A stretch of 41,154 nucleotides of DNA from Dictyobacter arantiisoli (GTDB lineage Bacteria > Chloroflexota > Ktedonobacteria > Ktedonobacterales > Ktedonobacteraceae). The number at the start of each line of letters is the position of its first letter. The stretch's first letter is position 1. The stretch is taken from positions 1 to 41,154 of the forward strand of contig NZ_BIXY01000064.1 of assembly GCF_008326305.1 (NCBI RefSeq), in the 5' to 3' direction. The translations under genes and the position numbers were made by a program. Positions 8,241 to 16,026 of the stretch are shown one piece after another. The notes below the pieces were generated by a model that searched no databases, was not told the origin of the DNA, and worked only from the letters and a program-made list of their open reading frames with translations.

Positions 8241-10112
8241 TTAGACGACGCTACAAGCCGCCCCATTCAAGGTGAAGGCGGTCGGTGAGCCATTACTTCC
8301 TGCCCACGAGCCGTTAAAGCCAGGAGGCGAGTTCAAGGTTCCCCCCGCGGGAATAGAGCCATTGTAGGAGTCATTGCTAATGGTGACCGCACTGCCACTT
8401 TGCGTTACTGTGCCGTTCCAGAGTTGGGTGATCGTTTGCCCATTGGGAAACGAAAACTTCAGGCTCCAGCCATTAATGGCTGTTGAACCGGTATTGGTGA
8501 TCGTCAGACTTGCCCCAAAGCCTCCCTGCCACTGATTGGTGACCGCGTAATGCACACTACAACTGGCACCTGAGACAGGTGTAGATGTCGGTGTTGGCGT
8601 CGGGGTAACTCCCTGGGTTGGCGTTGGCGTCGGGGTAGCTCCCTGGGTTGGCGTCGGCGTTGGCGTGGTTCCGCCAGTACCACTGAGCACATAGGTGACC
8701 AGTGAGCGAGCAGGAATGGTTGTGCTGAAGGAACCACCATTGACAGAGGTAGATGCTTGCTGAGCCGTATGACTGGAATTATTGGTCAGATAGGGCGTCA
8801 CCGTTGTGCCATTTGCCACTCCCAGGTTTTGCAAGGAATAGGAGGCCGTAATTGCGTTGTTGGCGGTGTTGAGTACCACAATGGATGTTGTTCCATTGGT
8901 ATTCTTGTACGCACTCACTTGTAGGTTATTGTCTCCCGAACTGGCTCCAATGCGGACAGCGCCGGGACGAATAAAGCGGCTGTAGTTGGCAAAAGCCCAC
9001 AAACGGCCTGTTGGAACAACTGTTGTCCCGTTGAACTGGACCAGTTGCTCGTTATCGGTGCCATTAGAAGCGCCCCACCAGTAAAGAAACGCGCTCAGAT
9101 TAGCCGAGGTCAGACCAGTGGAAATGTTCTGTGCCCAGGTCAAACCGGAAGCGTCACTGCCATCGTCCCAAGCCGAATCAAAATTGTCAAATGTGGACCA
9201 CTCTGTCTCCCAGGCATGGTGGCTACCTAATCCAGTAATCGGGAAGGTCGGTCCACCGGCATACCCGTGGCTGGAGAAGATGCTGAATGAAGAATTGGCG
9301 GCAGCGTTATTTTCGAGTCCGGTGGCGTAGCTTTGCGCCGAGCTCCAACCAAGCACATCACAACACACAATCTTTGGACTCAGCCCCGCTCCCCGGACGG
9401 CTGATCCCAAAGTCCCAATAAAGTCAGCCGCTTGCGTGGGATTCATGATCATGCTGGAATAGTTCGTCGTATAATTGAGTTCGTTGAAGGCTCCGAGCTC
9501 TGTAAGGGGGACGCCAGCACTCTGGTAATCTTTAGCATACTGAACCAGGTAGTTGGCATAGGCTTGTCGCCAATCACCAGTGCTACAGGAAGATGCTCCA
9601 GGAGCGCCGCAGAGCGTGCCACCATTCGCCTCGTTCCCGTTGGTTTTCATATAACCAGGAGCACTCCATGCATCCCCATACAACTGCGTGACCCCATAAT
9701 TTTTCGCCTGTTGAGACATCCAGATCTGCCCCTCACTACTGCCATCCCACCGATATGTCGGCGTCGCACCTGGATTTCCAGGACTGTTGGGTTCGATAGT
9801 ACTCCCAGAGGCGGAAGGAAGCAGATTGCGCAAAATGGTGAAGCCTGCACCGGTGGTCGGACTGTAGAGCAAATCCAGAATCTGCTTCTGCTCACTAGAG
9901 GACAGATTTTGCAAACTCCCGGCCTGTCCAAACGCTTCTGAAAATCCAAAACCATCCATCGTTTGATAGGTAGTTGCTCCATTGATGGTGACAGCAGATG
10001 CCGCAGAGGCGCGTTGTTGGAAGAAGCTGACATTGATTACGACACTGAGCAATGCGATGCCAATCAGTACAGAGAATACGACAGGGCGTCGTCGATGATG
10101 CTGTTTCATCAT
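8241..10112 (-). CDS. Secreted GH30-type glycoside hydrolase with CBM2
   Basis: GH30 members are retaining beta-glycosidases, including xylanases and beta-1,6-glucanases. The order is signal segment (about 10-38), a barrel with flanking beta-sandwich (about 40-480), a linker of TPTPTPTQG-type repeats, and CBM2. The start of the domain, [14 protein letters not shown], matches GH30. The acid/base candidate is Glu211 in LGAFNELNY. The nucleophile candidate is Glu304 in AWETEWS (Glu302 is the alternative). Two ATG codons lie at 10112 and 10109 behind GGAAAAGGAAC. The second has slightly better spacing, so the start could be three bases shorter. The CBM2 is nearly identical in DNA to those of the next two minus-strand genes. 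The subfamily, and so xylan against other substrates, is not settled by motifs. Confidence 0.85.
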   Translation of the reverse strand: MMKQHHRRRPVVFSVLIGIALLSVVINVSFFQQRASAASAVTINGATTYQTMDGFGFSEAFGQAGSLQNLSSSEQKQILDLLYSPTTGAGFTILRNLLPSASGSTIEPNSPGNPGATPTYRWDGSSEGQIWMSQQAKNYGVTQLYGDAWSAPGYMKTNGNEANGGTLCGAPGASSCSTGDWRQAYANYLVQYAKDYQSAGVPLTELGAFNELNYTTNYSSMIMNPTQAADFIGTLGSAVRGAGLSPKIVCCDVLGWSSAQSYATGLENNAAANSSFSIFSSHGYAGGPTFPITGLGSHHAWETEWSTFDNFDSAWDDGSDASGLTWAQNISTGLTSANLSAFLYWWGASNGTDNEQLVQFNGTTVVPTGRLWAFANYSRFIRPGAVRIGASSGDNNLQVSAYKNTNGTTSIVVLNTANNAITASYSLQNLGVANGTTVTPYLTNNSSHTAQQASTSVNGGSFSTTIPARSLVTYVLSGTGGTTPTPTPTQGATPTPTPTQGVTPTPTPTSTPVSGASCSVHYAVTNQWQGGFGASLTITNTGSTAINGWSLKFSFPNGQTITQLWNGTVTQSGSAVTISNDSYNGSIPAGGTLNSPPGFNGSWAGSNGSPTAFTLNGAACSVV

Positions 10113-10160
10113 GTTCCTTTTCCTTCTTTAGAAGAGGCATTATAACAATGAAAGATGCCT

Positions 10161-10196
10161 CCTTCTTGCTTCTGAAACTTTCAAGAAGCAAGAAGG
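10161..10196 (-). terminator. Hairpin terminator after the GH54 gene
   Basis: A perfect 13-bp stem, ccttcttgcttct (10161-10173) with agaagcaagaagg (10184-10196), lies 40 bases after the GH54 stop. A second dyad, gaggca/tgcctc (10134-10139 and 10156-10161), overlaps its foot. The T-rich stretch after it on the minus strand is weak (ATCTTTCATT). Confidence 0.55.
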
Positions 10197-10235
10197 GTGA
10201 TCTTGCAGTCTCCTCACCTTGAACTGGCATCCACA

Positions 10236-11747
10236 TCAAACAACACTACAGGTGGCTCCATTCAAGGTAAAGGCAGTGGGTGAGCCATTACTCCCTGCCC
10301 ACGAGCCGTTAAAGCCAGGAGCTGAATTCAGGGTTCCCCCGGCAGGAATTGACCCATTGTAGGAGACGTTGCTAATGGTGACCGCACTGCCACTTTGCGT
10401 CACCGTGCCGTTCCAGAGTTGGGTGATCGTCTGTCCATTGGGAAACGAAAACTTCAGGCTCCAGCCATTGATGGCAGTTGAGCTGGTATTGGTGATGGTC
10501 AGGCTTGCCCCAAAACCTCCCTGCCACTGATTGGTGACCGCGTAATGCACGCTACAACTGGCACCTGAGACAGGTGTAGATGTCGGCGTTGGAGTTGGAG
10601 TAGCTCCCTGTGTTGGCGTCGGCGTTGGAGTAGCTCCCTGTGTTGGCGTCGGCGTTGGCGGTGGTGGAGTACTGTTGCCATAACCAGCTGCAACAATATT
10701 GGCCTGCACTGCGTTTTCGGTCGCATCCGATGGGTAGCCGGAAGTCATCGCACCTTCGAAGAAGGAACCGTCTGCACCATCGCTGTTGTCGCCGCCAGTG
10801 CCCAGGATAATCGCTCCCTGCTTGTGCATGGGGTTGTACCCCGAGGCATTGGGACGTGGTCCACTGTACATCGTGGTCAGGCTACCCGATTGCGCATTGC
10901 CCGCTTTGATCGCCCATTGATTGGGTCCGCCGTTCACCATTGCGGTGACGTAGTGAGAAGTGATGCTCTGATCGCCACTGTTGAAACCAACGTTTACTCC
11001 GGAAAAAAGACCGTTTTCGAGGTCCGCCATGACCCAGGGGCCATTGCCAGAACCGTAGCCCCACACTCTGATATTTCCGAAGTAGATGGCTTCCATGGTG
11101 CCGTTGCCGTCGTCACGGCTGTTGGTCTCGGCATTGCCGTAGTCGAAGCAACATCCACCGTTGTAGTGCGTGCCGTCGAAGATCGCGTATTCGCCCTCTG
11201 CATTATCGCCGGTTGCGATGCCATTGGTGGAGTTGTCGCGGTATCCGGTGCCAGAAGGTATATAGACGCCGTAGACGTGATGACCGCTAACTGTCAATGG
11301 TAGCGCGCTCGCGTTCGCGAGGTTATCAGGACCGGGGGCAGCCCCACCGGCGGGCGCTTGAGTGAGATTGTTGCCACGCCCGGACTGGTCGTAGATGATG
11401 GTGATGACGCAGCTCGTGCCAGCGCAGAACGAATCTTGCGCGGCTGCATTGGCATAGCCACCCGCGCTCAGGACGCCAATGTTCAACGTGGTGTTATCTG
11501 AGGCACGTCTGACCTGGTACAGGTTCCCGTTGTAGGCGCTGAATAGGGCACGCACTGTACTATGGGCAGCAACACATGGCGTACCGCCAGATGCATACAG
11601 GTCACAGGGTAGCGACCCTGCCGCCCGGGCCTGTGTGCTAGCAATGCTGAGCGCACTGGCAATAATAGTCACAACCGCAATGAGTGCCAACATGGGTCTC
11701 CACCTGCGGGAGCACAAATGTTGAGCGTATAAGAGAGATTGTTTCAC
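10236..11747 (-). CDS. Secreted GH54 alpha-L-arabinofuranosidase with CBM2
   Basis: GH54 enzymes (fungal AbfB type) remove alpha-L-arabinofuranosyl side chains from arabinoxylan and arabinan. The catalytic domain matches throughout: [48 protein letters not shown] and [14 protein letters not shown]. Numbering from the upstream TTG at 11765, the nucleophile is Glu250 ([10 protein letters not shown]) and the acid/base is Asp326 ([10 protein letters not shown]). These are spaced 76 apart, as are Glu221 and Asp297 of the Aspergillus kawachii enzyme. Cys205-Cys206 match its vicinal disulfide. The usual arabinose-binding CBM42 is absent; a Pro-Thr linker and CBM2 take its place. I prefer GTG at 11747, with AAAGGA (11757-11762) 9 bases upstream, over TTG at 11765. 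A signal segment lies at about 25-48. Confidence 0.9.
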   Translation of the reverse strand: MKQSLLYAQHLCSRRWRPMLALIAVVTIIASALSIASTQARAAGSLPCDLYASGGTPCVAAHSTVRALFSAYNGNLYQVRRASDNTTLNIGVLSAGGYANAAAQDSFCAGTSCVITIIYDQSGRGNNLTQAPAGGAAPGPDNLANASALPLTVSGHHVYGVYIPSGTGYRDNSTNGIATGDNAEGEYAIFDGTHYNGGCCFDYGNAETNSRDDGNGTMEAIYFGNIRVWGYGSGNGPWVMADLENGLFSGVNVGFNSGDQSITSHYVTAMVNGGPNQWAIKAGNAQSGSLTTMYSGPRPNASGYNPMHKQGAIILGTGGDNSDGADGSFFEGAMTSGYPSDATENAVQANIVAAGYGNSTPPPPTPTPTQGATPTPTPTQGATPTPTPTSTPVSGASCSVHYAVTNQWQGGFGASLTITNTSSTAINGWSLKFSFPNGQTITQLWNGTVTQSGSAVTISNVSYNGSIPAGGTLNSAPGFNGSWAGSNGSPTAFTLNGATCSVV

Positions 11748-12029
11748 GTCCTTGTGTCCTTTCAACTAGAACGTCTCATAGAGATCTTTCTCCACAAGCA
11801 TGGACAAACAGCAGTGTTGTTAGACCCGTTTCTCCGAGACGAATGTCTGGCATAGTGCCAAGTAAATGAGACGAGTTCGCGATACTGCATGAACCAGACA
11901 ACAAACACACATACAGGCTCTTGAGAGCAGCTAGAGGATAGTGACGAAAGCTGGCAAGGCACGTCCCTATGCTTGAGCTGTTCTTCATGAGCGAAAAGAG
12001 GTGATCATCCTCTCCTGGATGATGATTCT

Positions 12030-12058
12030 AGTATAATGCGTGCAGCGTGCAATATCAA
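12030..12058 (-). promoter_or_regulatory. Sigma-70-like promoter for the GH54 gene
   Basis: On the minus strand, TTGATA (12053-12058) is followed by exactly 17 bases and TATACT (12030-12035). It would start transcription near 12023 and give a leader of about 275 bases before the GTG at 11747. An atcatcc/ggatgat dyad (12004-12010 and 12017-12023) lies at the predicted start point and could be an operator. The rest of the gap (11766-12279) shows no gene; a weak gcacttt/aaagtgc hairpin lies at 12092-12114. Confidence 0.5.
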
Positions 12059-12221
12059 TGCATAATTGTTCAATTTTTCTTCACAAAAGTTGCACTTTCA
12101 TCTTTTAAAAGTGCTCGTTCGCGCATACTTGGAGCATTGCGTGATTGGCTTCGTGCGTGAACAAGATACCTTTTCTTTAGCTCTCCCAGGATCATCTGGT
12201 ATCTCTCGCCTGAAAAGGAGC

Positions 12222-12265
12222 CATCGCGTGCTCACACGTACACTCAGGAAAGAAAGCACGCGATG
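12222..12265 (-). terminator. Terminator of the GH141-like gene
   Basis: catcgcgtgct (12222-12232) pairs perfectly with agcacgcgatg (12255-12265) across a 22-base loop. CTCCTTTTC follows on the minus strand. It starts 15 bases past the stop codon, and its arms are the same sequence as those of the GH30 terminator. Confidence 0.65.
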
Positions 12266-12279
12266 CCCTACCTCTAGGA

Positions 12280-14787
12280 TCAGACGACGCTACAGGCCAC
12301 CCCATTCAACGTGAATGCGGTTGGTGGCGAGTTAGTCCCATTCCAGGTTCCGTTGAAGCCGGGTGAGGAAGAGGTCGACTGTCCCGCCGGAATGGAGCCG
12401 TTATATGAGATGTTGGTAATGGTAACCACACTGCCACTTTGCGTCACCGTGCCGTTCCAGAGTTGGGTGATCGTTTGCCCATTGGGGAATGAGAACACCA
12501 GGCTCCACCCATTGATGGCAGTTGAGCTGGTATTGGTGATGGTTAAACTTGCCCCAAAGCCCCCTTGCCACTGGTTGGTAACCGCGTAATGAACGCTACA
12601 ACCACTGCCGCCTTGGATCGGCGTGGGGGTCACACCGGGCGTTGGTGTTGGCGTCACACCGGGTGTTGGCGTTGGCGTCACACCGGGTGTTGGCGTTGGC
12701 GTCACACTGGGAGTTGGCGTTGGCGTTGAGGTAGATACGGGAGTCACGCTTGGGATTGGCGTTGTCCCCACATTCTGATAAGCAGCTTCCAGACCCGCAC
12801 TTTGTATGATACTCTGGGCAGCGGCGGGCCAATTCGCACTTGGATAGACCATGGGAAGATTCTCGACGCTATTGCTTGCAATAGGAGTATAGATGTTCCC
12901 ATTGGTTGAATAGGTGTTCGTGATTGTCAAATTTGTCTGTTCACAACAGTTGTTGGCTGAGTAGGTCAACGTGCCGGACGAGACGTTGATCACAGTATTT
13001 GTCATCGTGATACCCGCTGATCCCTCATCCATATGGACCCCTTCGGATTTCCCATGATTGGGAATACCATTGAGGTAATTATTGATAAGTGTGGTGTTTG
13101 GTTGAGCTCCAAGGGTATAGATGGCACCGGTATCCGTTAAGGCCTGCACCATATTGAAAAAGTCGTTATACGCTACAGTGTTGTTTCCTGCAACGGTGGT
13201 TGGGCGTCCAGGAAAAACGGAGTCGCTGGCTCCATTGAAATTATGCCAGCCCCACCCCATGGAAAGACCATTGTATGGCGTATTCTGGATCACATTATGT
13301 TCAAAATCAAACTTGTTGACAAAGTAAGCTGCCACTGCCGCATGGCCCAGGAAGAGCACGGCTGTATTGAGTGTTACATTGTCCTTAAATACATCGTTAA
13401 TGCAGTCACCTTCAACACCCGGAGGAAATTTCTCGTGGGTGCCTCCATCTCCAATGTAAACATGCTGCGGATAGTCAATGGAAAAGGCCGACCCGCCGAT
13501 ATCGTAAAAGTAATTGCCAATAGTTTGGGAATTGATCACATCGTTGCGTTCTGCCAGCCCATCATCTCCAGTGTGTGCAAAAGTATTGCGGGTAAAGGTG
13601 ATATTCTGGCTACTGTCCACCATGACCGCAGCAGGAATGGTATCAATGGAACGGTAGACATCGTTATGCCAGTTCGACTGGGCAAAGGCAATTGAGACGG
13701 TGTCTCCCTGGACAGAAGCTTTCCCATATGATCCGCCAACATTTTCCAGATTCCAGTCGCTGTATGCAAAGTCCAGACCAGAGAAGGTCAGATTCTGCAC
13801 GCGATTACTGGTGGAGGTTCCTTCGACGCTGAGCAAGGTGTTCAGATTATCGTTGGGCGCAATTACGGTCGCGGTAGCCATATTCTGTCCGGGCAATGCG
13901 TCATAGTAGAGGGTTTGCGCTGCCCGATCAAAGTAAAATTGTCCCGGTGTGTTGAGCAGTGAGAAGGCATTATAGACTGTCACTTGTGTGCCACTTCCAC
14001 AATTGAAACCAGCACCCCAGCCAGCCTGTTCAGCAATAGCCCCATAAGGCTGTTGCAGTTCGGCTACAGTATGACCACCACTGGTGGTAGTTCCTCGAAC
14101 CGTCACGATGACCTGGTTCCAGGTGCTACTCGTACTCATCTCGATATCGCTAATGTTACTACTTACCTGAGGGAAATCGGAAGGGTTAAATTGGAGGCCA
14201 TCAGCCTGGGAGCCACTGACCCAGGCCCAACTGGCTTGACCAGCCGTGATAGAATAGGTCCCCCAACAACCCTGGCTGGTAATGGTCTTTGAGGTCATCA
14301 TTGCTCGACGGTCATTAACATACAAACTGCGCAATTTGTCAGTACGGCTGAGATGGGCTTTATAGATGCTTCCACTGTACTGCATCCAACCCGTTACCTG
14401 TGCACCGCCACTAAGCACTGGCGTTTGACCAGAATACGCTTCATAGTATATCTGATGTCCATTTGTACCGGAATCTTTTGGGGTGAACGTGATTGTATTG
14501 TTGAGCGTATACATTCCCCCTAGCAGATAAACTACGATGTCACCGCTCATATTCCCATTGACTGTTTCTACGACCTGGCGGGCGTGGTCAATAGTGGCAA
14601 AGGGAGAATTGATGCTGGTGCCACTGTTGCTATCGGAACCAGTAGGAGAGACATAATAGGTCGCTTGGACCGCAGCATGCGCCGCCTGTGGGAAAATAAT
14701 AAAGAGGCTTCCTCCACAAAAAGCCAGGAGGAAGAAGAGCGCCAAACCGCTTCTCATATACATACCACGGATGTTTTGACGTTGCAT
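12280..14787 (-). CDS. Secreted right-handed beta-helix protein (GH141-like) with CBM2
   Basis: The mature protein opens with YYVSPTGSDSNSGTSINSPF and GGMYTLNNTITFTPKDSG. This is the entry of right-handed parallel beta-helix carbohydrate-active enzymes such as GH141, whose known members act as alpha-L-fucosidase or xylanase. Repeated NxT-rich coils run through the middle (NITFTRNTFAHTGDDGLAER, FDFEHNVIQNTPYNG, TLINNYLNGIPNHG). A linker of TPTPTPGV repeats and CBM2 follow. I cannot assign catalytic residues with confidence, and a polysaccharide lyase or epimerase on the same fold is possible. I place the start at the ATG at 14787, because AAAGGA (14795-14800) lies 7 bases upstream. A longer open frame to 14856 has no such site. 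A signal segment lies at about 12-38 from this start. Confidence 0.72.
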   Translation of the reverse strand: MQRQNIRGMYMRSGLALFFLLAFCGGSLFIIFPQAAHAAVQATYYVSPTGSDSNSGTSINSPFATIDHARQVVETVNGNMSGDIVVYLLGGMYTLNNTITFTPKDSGTNGHQIYYEAYSGQTPVLSGGAQVTGWMQYSGSIYKAHLSRTDKLRSLYVNDRRAMMTSKTITSQGCWGTYSITAGQASWAWVSGSQADGLQFNPSDFPQVSSNISDIEMSTSSTWNQVIVTVRGTTTSGGHTVAELQQPYGAIAEQAGWGAGFNCGSGTQVTVYNAFSLLNTPGQFYFDRAAQTLYYDALPGQNMATATVIAPNDNLNTLLSVEGTSTSNRVQNLTFSGLDFAYSDWNLENVGGSYGKASVQGDTVSIAFAQSNWHNDVYRSIDTIPAAVMVDSSQNITFTRNTFAHTGDDGLAERNDVINSQTIGNYFYDIGGSAFSIDYPQHVYIGDGGTHEKFPPGVEGDCINDVFKDNVTLNTAVLFLGHAAVAAYFVNKFDFEHNVIQNTPYNGLSMGWGWHNFNGASDSVFPGRPTTVAGNNTVAYNDFFNMVQALTDTGAIYTLGAQPNTTLINNYLNGIPNHGKSEGVHMDEGSAGITMTNTVINVSSGTLTYSANNCCEQTNLTITNTYSTNGNIYTPIASNSVENLPMVYPSANWPAAAQSIIQSAGLEAAYQNVGTTPIPSVTPVSTSTPTPTPSVTPTPTPGVTPTPTPGVTPTPTPGVTPTPIQGGSGCSVHYAVTNQWQGGFGASLTITNTSSTAINGWSLVFSFPNGQTITQLWNGTVTQSGSVVTITNISYNGSIPAGQSTSSSPGFNGTWNGTNSPPTAFTLNGVACSVV
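12625..12730. repeat. Tandem 24-bp linker repeats in the GH141-like gene
   Basis: Units of the form gggtgttggcgttggcgtcacacc recur about four times and encode TPTPTPGV repeats on the minus strand. They form a flexible linker before CBM2 and are not a CRISPR array: there are no unique spacers. Confidence 0.75.
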
Positions 14788-14927
14788 CGATGAATCCTTT
14801 CTTAAGCTGCAACGCTCACTGATGCGTTTATGAGTATAAAAATGCTCAGATCTCACATGGTTAAAAACAAAAAATCCTCTTCTCCTTTCTTCTGCATGGT
14901 CGTATCCAATTATCTATGCTCTATATA

Positions 14928-14955
14928 ACGAACAAACGATCCGTCCTCTGTTCGT
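14928..14955. promoter_or_regulatory. Dyad upstream of the GH141-like gene
   Basis: acgaaca (14928-14934) and tgttcgt (14949-14955) form an inverted repeat about 140 bases before the start codon. On the minus strand TTGTTC, 17 bases, then TAATTG gives a weak promoter candidate overlapping it, so the dyad may be an operator. Confidence 0.3.
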
Positions 14956-15094
14956 GCATACAAAAACTCAATCTGAACGACAAGCGGACTTCGGGATGTA
15001 AAGATAACTACCTGTTTGCATGTCATCCTTTCTATAAAAAATGGGCACTGTGTGCCGCACCACTTTTTCTTCTCTTCCCATTATTCACACAGTA

Positions 15095-15106
15095 CGAAAC
15101 GTTTCG
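15095..15106. promoter_or_regulatory. LacI-family-type operator palindrome
   Basis: CGAAACGTTTCG is a perfect 12-bp palindrome with a central CG, the usual shape of LacI/GalR-family operators that control sugar-use genes. It lies about 310 bases upstream of the GH141-like gene and downstream of a dead GH31 fragment. No regulator gene is in the window. Confidence 0.4.
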
Positions 15107-15331
15107 CGTGCATTCAGGGACGAGTATAACCAAAAAAATCAGAGAAGTCAAGGAGAGCAACTTTCCGCAACAAAAAGTTCTCACTCACAAAGCCGTCAGT
15201 GCCATGAATCAGTCGAGGTATCCACACCTGTTCCTTGTTGCGCAGAGACCAGGAGGAGAGAAAATGTTCGTGTCATGGGCATACCAGCATAAGTTCCCCG
15301 CCTTTTTCCAATACGGAGACGTTTCTTGGCA

Positions 15332-15517
15332 TCATACCATCGATCCCGTGCGTACAAACAGGGGAAGAATTTCTAATGGAGCGTTCGCCTCCACAGTTTG
15401 CGCTTCTGCGAATCGTTTCGCTATCCAGAAATCATACCAATCGCAGCCTGCTGGGAGGTTGGCCTGGCGTGTTCGGGAATGTGGAGGGAATGGTTGCGAA
15501 CCTGGAAGATAGTACAT
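15332..15517 (-). pseudogene. Fragment of a GH31 alpha-glycosidase
   Basis: The minus-strand frame reads RQANLPAGCDWYDFW, then APLEILPLFVRTGSM. This matches the segment after the GH31 barrel of alpha-glucosidases and alpha-xylosidases (LPxGxxWYDFW...PLxxIPLFVRxGS). Only about 60 residues survive. A stop follows directly after VRTGSMV, and upstream the frame runs into unrelated sequence. The catalytic barrel is gone. It suggests that an alpha-xylosidase-type gene once belonged to this hemicellulose locus. Confidence 0.65.
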
Positions 15518-15519
15518 CC

Positions 15520-15693
15520 TGTTCCCATTGTCGTTTCATCGATAACCACTCCAGCATGCCAGTTCCGCAAATAGGCAGAGTCGGAACTTGGGGCGCACGC
15601 CTGAGTATAGCGAAGCACAGCGTCCAGCACAACTATGAACCATTTCAGTAGGGCAAATAGGATCAAGTTCCTTTCCAAAAATTTGCGGAACAT
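15520..15693 (-). pseudogene. Possible N-terminal remnant of an IS6-type transposase
   Basis: The minus strand reads FLERNLILFALLKWF and later YLRNWHAGVVIDETTM. This resembles the start of IS6-family transposases, with a dxILlxxRWY entry helix and a first catalytic Asp in a DET motif. The match is weak and broken by missing residues. It faces away from the clearer C-terminal IS6 fragment on the plus strand, which would require an inversion or two separate insertions. Confidence 0.3.
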
Positions 15694-15704
15694 CCTAGCT
15701 GATC

Positions 15705-16023
15705 AGTTCATACCCGTCATGGCCGCTGTGCTCCTATCATAGCGCAGTACGCGAAACGCTGGGGAATGAGATGGCTCATCGGACCAACGTGTACCTCAAC
15801 AACCGCATAGAACAAGATCATTGAGGCATCAAACAGCGATATTACCCCTGCATGGTTTTGGAAATTTTGCATCAGCATCTCGCCTTTGTCGTGCACTTGA
15901 AGAATTACACCAGTATTTCCACCCTCGAGACATGAAAAGAGAAACAATGTCACTGGCTCAACAACGACGAATCTTCCGTGAACGCTTGGCAGCTTTGCAG
16001 GAACTGATGAGTGCCGTTTCAAT
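15705..16023 (+). pseudogene. C-terminal remnant of an IS6-family transposase
   Basis: The plus strand reads GNEMAHRTNVYLNNRIEQDH followed by a TGA at 15822, then GIKQRYYP. A frameshift near 15850 leads to HGFGNFASASRLCRALEEL and later SLAQQRRIFRERLAAL. This is the C-terminal part of IS6-type DDE transposases, with the last catalytic Glu in IEQDH. The TGA is best explained as a mutated CGA, since DHRGIKQRYYP is the expected run. The fragment ends within a few bases of the stop codon of the thaumatin-like gene, so that gene's 3' edge may be an insertion boundary. Confidence 0.65.
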
Positions 16024-16026
16024 TGA

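Noticed and set aside
14788-14856. Longer start for the GH141-like protein
   Set aside because: The upstream ATG lacks a ribosome site, while the ATG at 14787 has AAAGGA at good spacing and a basic-hydrophobic signal directly after.
14916-15512. Plus-strand ORF of 198 codons
   Set aside because: No recognisable domain, and composition is unlike its neighbours. It overlaps the minus-strand GH31 fragment, which has real homology.
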